Shown here one piece after another: positions 1 to 7,473 of a stretch of 36,413 nucleotides of DNA. Each line of letters opens with the position of its first letter. Positions within the stretch are counted from its first letter, which is position 1. The stretch spans positions 98,950 to 135,362 of the forward strand of contig NZ_LMHT01000012.1 in NCBI RefSeq assembly GCF_001429025.1, in the 5' to 3' direction. Both the position numbers and the translations under genes were made by a program. Below the pieces are notes generated by a model that made no database searches, was not told the DNA's origin, and saw only the letters and a list, made by a program, of their open reading frames with translations. The DNA comes from Phenylobacterium sp. Root700 (GTDB taxonomy: Bacteria; Pseudomonadota; Alphaproteobacteria; Caulobacterales; Caulobacteraceae).

Positions 1-2400
1 GGCGAGGCCATCACCGTGGTCGCGAGCTACACCGACGGCGGCGGCGCCGTCGAAAGCCGGACGTCCTCGGCCACTGCCCTGGTCGCCAACGTCAATGACG
101 CACCGACCGGCGCGGTCGCCATCGCTGGAACGGCGACGCAGGGCGAGACCCTGAGCGCCTCCAACACGCTCGCCGACCTCGACGGCCTCGGCGTCGTCAC
201 CTACCAGTGGAAGGCCGACGGCGCCGACATTGGCGGCGCGACGGGCGCGACCTTCACGCTCGGCCAGGCGCAGGTCGGCAAGGCCATCTCCGTGCAGGCC
301 AGCTACACCGACGGCGGGGGAACCGCCGAGACCTCGACCTCCGCGACGACCGCGGCCGTCGCGGACGCCAATGACGCCCCGACCGGAACGGTGGCCATCG
401 CTGGCGCGCCGACCCAGGGCCAGGTCCTGACCGCGTCCAACACGCTGGCCGACCTCGACGGCCTCGGCGTCGTCACCTACCAGTGGAAGGCCGACGGCGT
501 GGACATCGCCGGGGCCAACGCCGCGACCCTGACCCTTGGCCAGGCCCAGGTCGGCAAGGCGGTCAGCGTGGTCGCCAGCTACACCGACGGCGCAGCCCAC
601 GCCGAAAGCGTGGCGTCGCCGGCCACAGGCCTGATCGCGAACGTCAACGACGCGCCGACCGGATCGCTCGCCATCAACGGCTCGGTCGCCCAGGGCCAGA
701 CCCTCAGCGTCAGCAGCACCATCATTGACCCCGACGGGATAGCGGGCGGGGCGATTTCCTATCAATGGCGGGCCGACGGCGTCGATATCGGCGGCGCCAC
801 CGGCGCCAGCTTCAATCTGACCAGCGTCCAGCTTGGCAAGGTCATCACCGTCGTCGCCGGCTACACCGACCTCGGCGGGACGGTCGAGAGCGTGACCTCC
901 CCGGCCACGGCCGCGGTCGCGCCGCCCCTTCCCACGCCCCCAGATCCCACCCCTCCCCCGACGACCGAGACGGTGGACGGCGTCAGCATCGAGGTTCAGA
1001 CCGGCGTCAGCCCCGAGGGGCAACCCACCCAGACCATCGTCGTGCCGATCGTGACCTCGTCGCGTCCGGACGATGTCGGCGGCGCCGCCGTGGCCGATAT
1101 TCCGCTGGTGACCGGGAGCAACGGCGTCGAGCTGCTGAGCGTCCAGGTCCCGGCCGGCTTTGGACTCCAGGTCAATGGCGGGTCCGCTCCGGCGGCCGCC
1201 GGAAGTTCGCTGAACGCCCTCCTCCGGGAAATCCGGGCTCACAGCGCCGGCGGCTCCCTCGACCAGACCCAACTGGTCGAAGCCGGTTCCGGATTCCTGC
1301 AGGGGCTGTCGGCCGACACGCCGCTGCTGGTTCAGACCCTGACCCCGACCCTGGCCGCCAACACCGGCGCGCCCGACCAGCCGCTGGTCATCACGGGCGC
1401 GCCCGCGACGCCGGGCTCTCCCATGACGGCCTTGGTCATCGACGCCCGTGGCCTGCCGCCCGGCACGGCGATCCAGTTACAGAACGTCGAGTTCGCGGCC
1501 GTCGTCGGCCCCGTCCGGCTCGTCGGCGGTGATGGTTCGCAACATGTCTGGGGCGACGGGCAGAGCCAGTACATGCTGCTGGGCGCTGACGACGATGAAC
1601 TGCATGGCGGCGGCGGCGGCGACACCGTTGGCTCCAAGGGCGGCGCCGACAAGCTCTACGGCGACGCAGGCGACGACACGGTCTTCGGCGGCGAGGACGG
1701 CGATCAGGTCTTCGGCGGCGCGGACGCCGACAACGTCCAGGGCAACCAGGGAGCCGATTTCGTCCAAGGCAACCAAGGCGACGACACCGTCCTGGGCGGC
1801 CAGGGCGACGACTTCGTGTTCGGCGGCAAGGACAACGACCTCGCCTTTGGCGATCTGGGCGACGACTGGGTCCAAGGCGACTTCGGCGCCGACACGATCC
1901 ATGGCGGCGCAGGGCAAGACACCCTGATCGGCGGCGACGGCCAAAACCGCGGTGAAGATCTCGCTGACCTCATCTCCGGCGACGGCGGCGACGACAGCAT
2001 CAGCGGCGAGCGCGGCGACGACACCCTGCAAGGCAACCAGGGTCGCGACACCCTGTCGGGCGGCGAGGGCGCCGATGTCCTCCGCGGCGGACAGGACGCC
2101 GATGTCCTCAACGGCGGCGATGGCGACGATCGCCTCTGGGGCGACCAGGGCTCGGACACGCTGTCGGGCGGAACCGGGGCGGACAGGTTCATCTTCCGCG
2201 CCGGTGACGGCGCGGACGTCATCACCGACTTCTCCTACGCCGGGGGCGACCGGATCTCCCTCGAGTTCGGCTCGCAAACCGCGAACTGGTCGGTAGCGGC
2301 TTCAGCCGGCGGCGACGCCGTCATCACCCTGGCCGGAGGCGGAAGCGTCATCCTGAACGGCGTCGCCGTCAGTGCGGTCACCCAAGACTGGTTTGTCTGA
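1..2400 (+). CDS. RTX-type secreted adhesin, 3' part only
   Basis: The reading frame is open from base 1, so the gene starts outside the window; 799 residues are visible. The first part is a run of 92-residue beta-sandwich-like repeats, each with an NDAPTG motif, a YQWKADG strand and a SYTDGGG strand, as in VCBS/Bap-type adhesins. A proline-rich linker follows at about 940-970, then a domain of about 200 residues without a recognised family. From about 1606 to 2190 there are many GGxGxD-type nonapeptides (GDAGDDTVFGG, GGQGDDFVFGG) that bind calcium in RTX proteins. The C-terminus (GADRFIF, DFSYAGGDRI, final DWFV) resembles a type I secretion signal. The likely role is a type I secreted surface or biofilm protein; the ligand is unknown. 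No type I secretion genes are in view. Confident on class, not on function. Confidence 0.88.
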   Translation, partial: GEAITVVASYTDGGGAVESRTSSATALVANVNDAPTGAVAIAGTATQGETLSASNTLADLDGLGVVTYQWKADGADIGGATGATFTLGQAQVGKAISVQASYTDGGGTAETSTSATTAAVADANDAPTGTVAIAGAPTQGQVLTASNTLADLDGLGVVTYQWKADGVDIAGANAATLTLGQAQVGKAVSVVASYTDGAAHAESVASPATGLIANVNDAPTGSLAINGSVAQGQTLSVSSTIIDPDGIAGGAISYQWRADGVDIGGATGASFNLTSVQLGKVITVVAGYTDLGGTVESVTSPATAAVAPPLPTPPDPTPPPTTETVDGVSIEVQTGVSPEGQPTQTIVVPIVTSSRPDDVGGAAVADIPLVTGSNGVELLSVQVPAGFGLQVNGGSAPAAAGSSLNALLREIRAHSAGGSLDQTQLVEAGSGFLQGLSADTPLLVQTLTPTLAANTGAPDQPLVITGAPATPGSPMTALVIDARGLPPGTAIQLQNVEFAAVVGPVRLVGGDGSQHVWGDGQSQYMLLGADDDELHGGGGGDTVGSKGGADKLYGDAGDDTVFGGEDGDQVFGGADADNVQGNQGADFVQGNQGDDTVLGGQGDDFVFGGKDNDLAFGDLGDDWVQGDFGADTIHGGAGQDTLIGGDGQNRGEDLADLISGDGGDDSISGERGDDTLQGNQGRDTLSGGEGADVLRGGQDADVLNGGDGDDRLWGDQGSDTLSGGTGADRFIFRAGDGADVITDFSYAGGDRISLEFGSQTANWSVAASAGGDAVITLAGGGSVILNGVAVSAVTQDWFV
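94..921 (+). repeat. Tandem 276-bp (92-residue) coding repeats
   Basis: The NDAPTG codons begin at 94, 370 and 646, exactly 276 bp apart, giving three units plus the tail of a fourth before base 94. The first two units are close copies at the DNA level, sharing for example the string encoding LADLDGLGVVTYQWKADG. The third is more diverged. Such arrays expand and contract by recombination. Confidence 0.85.
1606..2190 (+). repeat. RTX calcium-binding nonapeptide array
   Basis: The encoded protein is a nearly continuous series of GGxGxDxLx-like nonapeptides (GGGGDTVGS, GDAGDDTVF, GGEDGDQVF, GNQGADFVQ and so on). Many units start with GN or GD rather than GG. In RTX proteins these fold into a calcium-bound parallel beta-roll after export. 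Confidence 0.85.
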
Positions 2401-2414
2401 CGACGGCAGGGCTT

Positions 2415-2448
2415 GCGCCGCGCAGGGCGTCAACGCCTTGCGCGGCGC
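2415..2448 (+). terminator. Strong hairpin after the RTX gene
   Basis: A 15-bp stem (left arm from 2415 GCGCCGCGCA, right arm ending TGCGCGGCGC at 2448, one G-U pair) closes on a 4-base loop TCAA. It begins 15 bases after the RTX stop codon. There is no T-run behind it, so intrinsic termination is likely but not certain; it could also protect the 3' end of the mRNA. Confidence 0.6.
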
Positions 2449-2525
2449 CCTGCACAGCCGCCCCGCCGCTTGCGGGCTTGGCTGAACGCGCTTGCCTGGG
2501 TGTCTGCGGGCGAGTGGCCGGGTCT

Positions 2526-2963
2526 CTAGACCGTGCTCAATAGAAGGCTCGTCTCGCTGTTGGCGACGCCATCGATCATCCGCACCTCCCGCAAAACGCG
2601 ATCGAAGTCCGGCAAGCTGGCCGCGCGAATGTCGGCGACGAGATCCCAGTTTCCGTTGGTGGTGTGCAGCGTGCGGATCTCCACGATGCCACGAAGTCTC
2701 TGGATGACCTGCGTCGTCGATTTTCCGATCACCTCGATCATCATCACGGCGCGGACGGTCAGATCGTCATAGTCCTCTCGCACACGCACGGTGAAACCGA
2801 GCAGCGCGCCGGTTTCGAGCAGGCGATCCAGCCTGTTTTGCACAGTTCCCCGCGCAACCCCCAACGCATCGGCAAGCTTCGACAGCGAGGCCCGTCCATC
2901 GGCGCGAAGATGCGCGATGATCCGACGATCAAGATCGTCTGGGATGAATTTCGCGAATCCCAT
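2526..2963 (-). CDS. Lrp/AsnC family transcriptional regulator
   Basis: A 145-residue protein of usual Lrp/AsnC size. An N-terminal winged helix-turn-helix (about residues 9-55, with DLDRRIIAHLRADGR and LADALGVARGTVQNRL) is followed by the RAM effector-binding domain (about 65-140), which has the expected IVEIRTLHTTNGNWDLVADI core. I chose the ATG at 2963, preceded by GGGAA and further upstream GGAGG. The frame extends 16 codons further, but that stretch lacks the family pattern. It is divergent from the ornithine cyclodeaminase gene across a 154-bp gap, the usual layout for an Lrp-type activator of an amino-acid catabolic gene. It probably senses ornithine, arginine or proline, but this is inferred from the neighbour only. 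Confidence 0.9.
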   Translation of the reverse strand: MGFAKFIPDDLDRRIIAHLRADGRASLSKLADALGVARGTVQNRLDRLLETGALLGFTVRVREDYDDLTVRAVMMIEVIGKSTTQVIQRLRGIVEIRTLHTTNGNWDLVADIRAASLPDFDRVLREVRMIDGVANSETSLLLSTV

Positions 2964-2998
2964 AGTTCCCGGCCTCCGCGCGCGCCCGATCGGCGGAA

Positions 2999-3026
2999 TG
3001 ATCAACCGCACTATACAACATGATCA
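2999..3026. promoter_or_regulatory. Two TGATCA palindromes 22 bp apart, possible Lrp site
   Basis: TGATCA occurs at 2999-3004 and again at 3021-3026 in the 154-bp gap between the divergent regulator and ornithine cyclodeaminase genes. The 22-bp spacing is about two helical turns, which suits a multimeric Lrp protein on one DNA face. The surrounding stretch (3005-3060) is AT-rich for this genome and probably contains both promoters. Binding is inferred, not shown. Confidence 0.35.
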
Positions 3027-3117
3027 TAAACCGACGTTTTTGGAATCCATACTGAGATTTTGGCTGACGGCGCGGGAAGGTAATTTGGGGCTGTAACCAC
3101 AGTCCCGAAGGATACCC

Positions 3118-4167
3118 ATGCCGCCTGCACCCTCTCAGCTCGCCTACATTCCCTTCGTAAGTGTCGAGAACATGATGCGCCTGGTGCACAGTTTCGGCAT
3201 CGAGAAGCTGTTGCTCGAACTCACCGACGCCGTCGAAGCCGACTATCGTCGCTGGGACCTGTTCGAGAAGACGCCCCGCCTTGCCTCGCACTCCCAGGAG
3301 GGCGTGATCGAGTTGATGCCGACCTCTGACGGCGAAGCTTTCAGCTTCAAATATGTGAACGGGCACCCGAGCAACACGGCGAAAGGCTACCAGACGGTCA
3401 CAGCCTTTGGGTTGTTGGCCCGCGTGGATACTGGCTATCCGCTCATGCTCTCGGAGATGACGCTGCTGACCGCGCTGCGCACCGCGGCGACCTCGGCGAT
3501 GGCCGCGCGATATCTGGCGCCGAAGGACTCGAAAGTCATGGCCATGATCGGCAACGGCGCCCAGGCGGAATTCCAAGCTCTGGGAATGAAGGCCGTCATC
3601 GGCATCGAGGAGGTCCGGCTCTACGACGTTGATCCAAAGGCGACGGAAAAGGCGGCCAAGAATCTCCGCGACAGCGGCCTGCGCGTCGTCGCCTGCAGCA
3701 CCTCGCAAGAGGCCATCCAAGGCGCTCACATCATCACGACCTGCACGGCCGACAAGGCCTACGCGACCATCCTGACCGACAACATGGTCGGCCCTGGGGT
3801 CCACATCAATGCGATCGGCGGCGACTGCCCGGGCAAGACCGAATTGCACAAGGACATCCTCTCGCGGGCGGACACCTTCGTTGAGTTCGAGCCTCAAACC
3901 CGCATCGAAGGCGAGATCCAGCAGATGGACGCCGACTATCCGGTCACCGAATTCTGGCGGGTCCTGAGCGGCGACGCCGAAGGCCGCAACGACGCCCGGC
4001 AGATCACCCTGTTCGACAGCGTTGGGTTTGCGATCGAAGACTTTTCGGCGCTGCGCTACATCCACGCCAAGCTGAAGGGCACGGACTTCTTCCAGCAAAT
4101 CGACATCCTCGCTGACCCGGACGATCCCCGTGACCTCTACGGGATGCTTCAGCGAGCGGCCGCCTAG
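3118..4167 (+). CDS. ocd: Ornithine cyclodeaminase
   Basis: A 349-residue member of the ornithine cyclodeaminase/mu-crystallin family, the size of the long proteobacterial enzymes. These convert L-ornithine to L-proline and ammonia using bound NAD+. Visible signatures are the substrate-binding lysine in FSFKYVNGHP (K78), the conserved arginine region LTALRTAATSAMAARYLA, the Rossmann motif MIGNGAQAEFQ, and the INAIGGDCPGKTEL segment carrying the catalytic aspartate. The start at 3118 has AAGGA 6 bases upstream. It is monocistronic with a strong terminator after it, and is divergent from an Lrp-type gene that probably controls it. Some family members act on other amino acids (alanine, lysine, dehydroproline), but the length and the GGDCPGK motif favour ornithine. 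Confidence 0.9.
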   Translation: MPPAPSQLAYIPFVSVENMMRLVHSFGIEKLLLELTDAVEADYRRWDLFEKTPRLASHSQEGVIELMPTSDGEAFSFKYVNGHPSNTAKGYQTVTAFGLLARVDTGYPLMLSEMTLLTALRTAATSAMAARYLAPKDSKVMAMIGNGAQAEFQALGMKAVIGIEEVRLYDVDPKATEKAAKNLRDSGLRVVACSTSQEAIQGAHIITTCTADKAYATILTDNMVGPGVHINAIGGDCPGKTELHKDILSRADTFVEFEPQTRIEGEIQQMDADYPVTEFWRVLSGDAEGRNDARQITLFDSVGFAIEDFSALRYIHAKLKGTDFFQQIDILADPDDPRDLYGMLQRAAA

Positions 4168-4185
4168 GCGGCGCATCGACGTCAT

Positions 4186-4215
4186 AGGGCTCCGTTCGTT
4201 GAACGGAGCCCTTCT
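4186..4215 (+). terminator. Rho-independent terminator of ocd
   Basis: A perfect 12-bp stem (AGGGCTCCGTTC / GAACGGAGCCCT) with a 3-base loop GTT is followed by a short T-rich tail. It begins 19 bases after the cyclodeaminase stop codon. Confidence 0.85.
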
Positions 4216-4385
4216 GATGCGGGTGCGGCGCTACGATTGAACCTGGCGCATTAGCGCGACCTTCTGGAGCGTTGCGGTCTGGAAGCCGGCCCAGGGCGGT
4301 TCTCGCCGAGAAGACCTGCGGCGTGATGCGCCATCCCCGCCTATCGCGCCCACAGGCGGATCGAGCGCTGCGTCTCATAACTCAA

Positions 4386-4415
4386 GCGCTGCAGGGGAGA
4401 GGCCCCCTGCAGCGC
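4386..4415 (-). terminator. Terminator of the TonB receptor/amidohydrolase operon
   Basis: A perfect 12-bp inverted repeat (GCGCTGCAGGGG / CCCCTGCAGCGC) with a 6-base loop lies 11 bases beyond the stop codon of the last gene of the minus-strand operon. Read on the minus strand, a short TTGAG follows. The interval 4216-4385 holds no gene I can support. Confidence 0.7.
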
Positions 4416-4425
4416 CCTAAGGCTT

Positions 4426-7400
4426 CTACTGCTCGGGGCTGGAAGAACGCCGGGCCATGGTGCGATCATAGTGGCCCAGCAGGTCCGCGAGCGGATAGGC
4501 GCGGCCGTCCTTGATGACCGTATCGACCTTGTAGAGGTCGGCGACATTCTTCAGCGGATCGCCGTCGACCACCACCATGTCGGCGATCTTTCCGGTTTCG
4601 ATGCTGCCCAGATACTGATCGACGCCAGTGATGCGGGCGGAGTCGATGGTGCCCGCGCGCAGGGCCTCATAGGGGCCGAACGCCTCGGCGAAGTGGATCA
4701 TCTCCATGATCACCGAATAGCCGTCCTGTAGAGTGCCGCCGTCGGTCCCAGTGCCGAACACCACGCCGGCCTTCTTCATTTTCGCCAGAGAGGCCAGCTC
4801 GTTGCGTTCTTGGGTGGGGCCGCTGTCGCCGTAGAGGCTGTGCATGTACCCCATCATGTCCGCGTGTGCGCGCGTGTAGCGAGGAGCGAAGGACTTCACC
4901 TGCGGCAGATCCAGTATGCCGATATGCTTGTCCATCTGGGTCATGTAGGTGGCCTGAGGCGCACGACCGGCGGTGGTGGGGCTGATGTACATGCCCGAGC
5001 GGGCCTGGATCTGCACGACGTCGTCATAGACCTTGCGGCTGATCGAGATGCGGTCGGCGAACTCCATCCGGTCGCGCGTGCCGAAGTGCTCGACCGCATC
5101 GACGCCGTAGACGGCGGCCGGATAGAGCTCGTGAGACGCCACCGGCAAGCCATGGGTGTGGGCGAAATCAACGATCCGCTTCTGCACCTCGTGATCCATC
5201 GTCTCGTAGGTCTTGATGAAATCGTAGTCGAGATCGATCGCCCGCTGCAGCTCCATCTCCAGCTGCGCATTGGGCACGACGGCCGTGTTCATCCAGTAGA
5301 ATAGCCGGTTGCCTTCAAGGATGTTGGCGTAGAACTCGCGCGGACCGACGCGCTGGCCGCTCATCCACGCCTCGCGCCGCTCCAGGGCTTCATAGGGCTC
5401 GGCGCCCGGCTCGCGCACGGACGTGACCCCAAACGACAGCCACGCCTTGTCCATCTTGGCGCCGTCGCTGTTGAACTGGTGAATGTGGGTCTGGAACAGA
5501 CCCGGCACGACGGTCTTGCTTCGCGCGTCAATGACCTTCGCCCCCGGCCACTCGGCGCGGCGCGGCGCGATCTCCTTGATCACATTGTCTTCCACGACGA
5601 TGTCGACGTCGTGCAGGTACTTGTCCGATACGCCGGTGAAGACCCTGCCAGCCTGGATGACCAGGGGCTGGGTGTTGGCCGGACGCCGCCAGGTCATGGT
5701 CATCGGGATGACCTCGGTCTGGCCGTCGTCGATCTGAACACGCTGCAGCCGGCGACCGGCGAGATAGGTCAGCGACTTGGAGTCCCCGCTCCAGCTTGGA
5801 TAGGAAGCGTAGTCCCGGCTGAGCTGCACCGGCGGCTCGATGATGTTGGCGTCGGCGTCGACGGCCGCGCTCCACAGCAGACCGTCATGGATATAGGCCA
5901 TCCGCGTGCCGTCCGGCGACCAGATCGGCCCGAACTGGCTGCGCGAGGAGACCGAGCGGTTGACGTCGGGCGTCGTGAAACGCCCCTTCCCGCTCTTCAG
6001 GTCGATGGTGAAGAAGGCGTTGTCGCCCTTGCGGAAGCGATCCGAATAGACCCGCAGCGACAGGACGGAGATCTTGGTTCCGTCGGCGGACCATGAGGGA
6101 ACCGACGGTAGGAAGAGCGCGTCGTAGCCCTTCTTCATCGCCCCGGTGGCGACGTCCACGAGATAGAGGGTGGCGTCGTGCCAGTCGCCGGCGTCGCGCA
6201 TGAAGACAGCGATGGTCTTGCCGTCCGGCGAGAAGGCCGGCTGCAGCATGTCCTCTTCGCTCTGGGTGAGCCGGCGCTCAGCGCCCGTGGCCATGTCGCG
6301 GACATAGAGGTCCATGGTCCCCGTACCGCGCCGATCGGACACATAGGCCAGAGACTTGCCGTCACGCGACCAGGTCGGGTCGAGGTCGAGGAAGGCGTCC
6401 TTGGTCAGCTGCACCGGCTTGGGATCGCCGACATTGAGCATCCAAAGATCGCCCAGCGCGGTGAACGCGATCTGCCGCCCGTCGGGCGAGGCCATGGGCC
6501 GCAGGACGCCTAGCACCGGACGGTCCCCCGTCGAGGTGAGGTCGATCCGCCGCTTGGGATAGTTGGGCCGTTCCATGACCGTGAAGGCCGCCTTGAACGG
6601 CGTCTTGGCCACCTTGTCCTCGCCCGGCTTCCAGACGCGGATGCCGCCGTCGGCGCCATAGGCTATACGGCCGCCGTCGAGCCACGAAGCGCCCGTGGGG
6701 AAGATGTCCTCGCCCTTGTCACGGCTGGCCACGACCTTGCCGGAGGCCGCGTCGATCACGTCGATCCGGCTCTGGCCGCGGTTGGGATTGTAGACCACGA
6801 CCGAGATGCGCCCGCCGTCCGGGCTCCAGAACGGCCGGCTCAGGGACTCCTTGCCGCTGATCAAGGTCGTCGACTTGCCGTCGGCCTGCGTCACGATCAG
6901 GCTGGTCGTTCCACGTTCGGACTGAACGAACGCGGTCTTGGCCCCATCAGGCGACACCGCCGGATAGTAGTCGTCGTTCGAGCCCTTGGTGATGGGCGCG
7001 ACCGCTCCACCGTCGAGGACCACTTCCCACAGGTCGAGGCTGCGCTCGCGGTCGGTGCTGAACACGATGGACTTGCCATCGGGACGCCAGGCCGGCTCGC
7101 GGTCGTCGACCGAGCCGAACGTCAGTTGGCGCAACTCAGACCCATCGGGGCGCACCAGCGCAATGTGCCAGTTCTCGTCGACGTAGTACTGGAACGCGAT
7201 CCACTTGCCGTCGGGCGACCAGACCGGATAACGCGCCTCGTCCATGACCGGCGTGACCGGCTTGGCCTCGCCGCCCCGGGCCGGCAACACCCAGATTCGC
7301 CCCTGCAGATCCAGCGCCAGCTTGGCCCCGTCCGCGGAGGCGGCGACGGCCATGTTCGTGCCCTCGCTGACCTTGAAGGTGACGTCCTTGGCCGCCGCCG

Positions 7401-7473
7401 GGCCGGTGAACAGCAACGCCGCGCCGAGGGCCGCCGTCGCGCATAGCGCCGCGCGTGAAATACGGGTTCTCAT
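4426..7473 (-). CDS. Exported TolB-propeller/amidohydrolase fusion (second copy)
   Basis: A 1015-residue protein. An N-terminal signal peptide (about 1-28, ending PAAAKD) leads into a long beta-propeller built of TolB/PD40-type repeats with the SPDGKWIAF signature (about 30-600). A metal-dependent amidohydrolase domain follows (about 610-1000): the HxH pair is H663/H665 in GLFQTHIHQF, with later histidines in ASHELYP and VEHFGTRDR and the distal aspartate region FGTGTDGG. It is therefore probably a periplasmic hydrolase of a C-N or C-O bond. The start codon overlaps the stop of the upstream paralogue by ATGA, so the two are translationally coupled. The family is common near TonB receptors but its substrates are largely unknown; the propeller may bind a peptide or polymer. 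The fold assignment is firm, the substrate is not. Confidence 0.88.
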   Translation of the reverse strand: MRTRISRAALCATAALGAALLFTGPAAAKDVTFKVSEGTNMAVAASADGAKLALDLQGRIWVLPARGGEAKPVTPVMDEARYPVWSPDGKWIAFQYYVDENWHIALVRPDGSELRQLTFGSVDDREPAWRPDGKSIVFSTDRERSLDLWEVVLDGGAVAPITKGSNDDYYPAVSPDGAKTAFVQSERGTTSLIVTQADGKSTTLISGKESLSRPFWSPDGGRISVVVYNPNRGQSRIDVIDAASGKVVASRDKGEDIFPTGASWLDGGRIAYGADGGIRVWKPGEDKVAKTPFKAAFTVMERPNYPKRRIDLTSTGDRPVLGVLRPMASPDGRQIAFTALGDLWMLNVGDPKPVQLTKDAFLDLDPTWSRDGKSLAYVSDRRGTGTMDLYVRDMATGAERRLTQSEEDMLQPAFSPDGKTIAVFMRDAGDWHDATLYLVDVATGAMKKGYDALFLPSVPSWSADGTKISVLSLRVYSDRFRKGDNAFFTIDLKSGKGRFTTPDVNRSVSSRSQFGPIWSPDGTRMAYIHDGLLWSAAVDADANIIEPPVQLSRDYASYPSWSGDSKSLTYLAGRRLQRVQIDDGQTEVIPMTMTWRRPANTQPLVIQAGRVFTGVSDKYLHDVDIVVEDNVIKEIAPRRAEWPGAKVIDARSKTVVPGLFQTHIHQFNSDGAKMDKAWLSFGVTSVREPGAEPYEALERREAWMSGQRVGPREFYANILEGNRLFYWMNTAVVPNAQLEMELQRAIDLDYDFIKTYETMDHEVQKRIVDFAHTHGLPVASHELYPAAVYGVDAVEHFGTRDRMEFADRISISRKVYDDVVQIQARSGMYISPTTAGRAPQATYMTQMDKHIGILDLPQVKSFAPRYTRAHADMMGYMHSLYGDSGPTQERNELASLAKMKKAGVVFGTGTDGGTLQDGYSVIMEMIHFAEAFGPYEALRAGTIDSARITGVDQYLGSIETGKIADMVVVDGDPLKNVADLYKVDTVIKDGRAYPLADLLGHYDRTMARRSSSPEQ

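Noticed and set aside
94..921. CRISPR-like regular spacing
   Set aside because: The 276-bp units are coding repeats in one frame; there are no short direct repeats with unique spacers.
2929..4185. Minus-strand open frame of 418 codons
   Set aside because: It lies antisense to ornithine cyclodeaminase and has no ribosome-binding site or domain.
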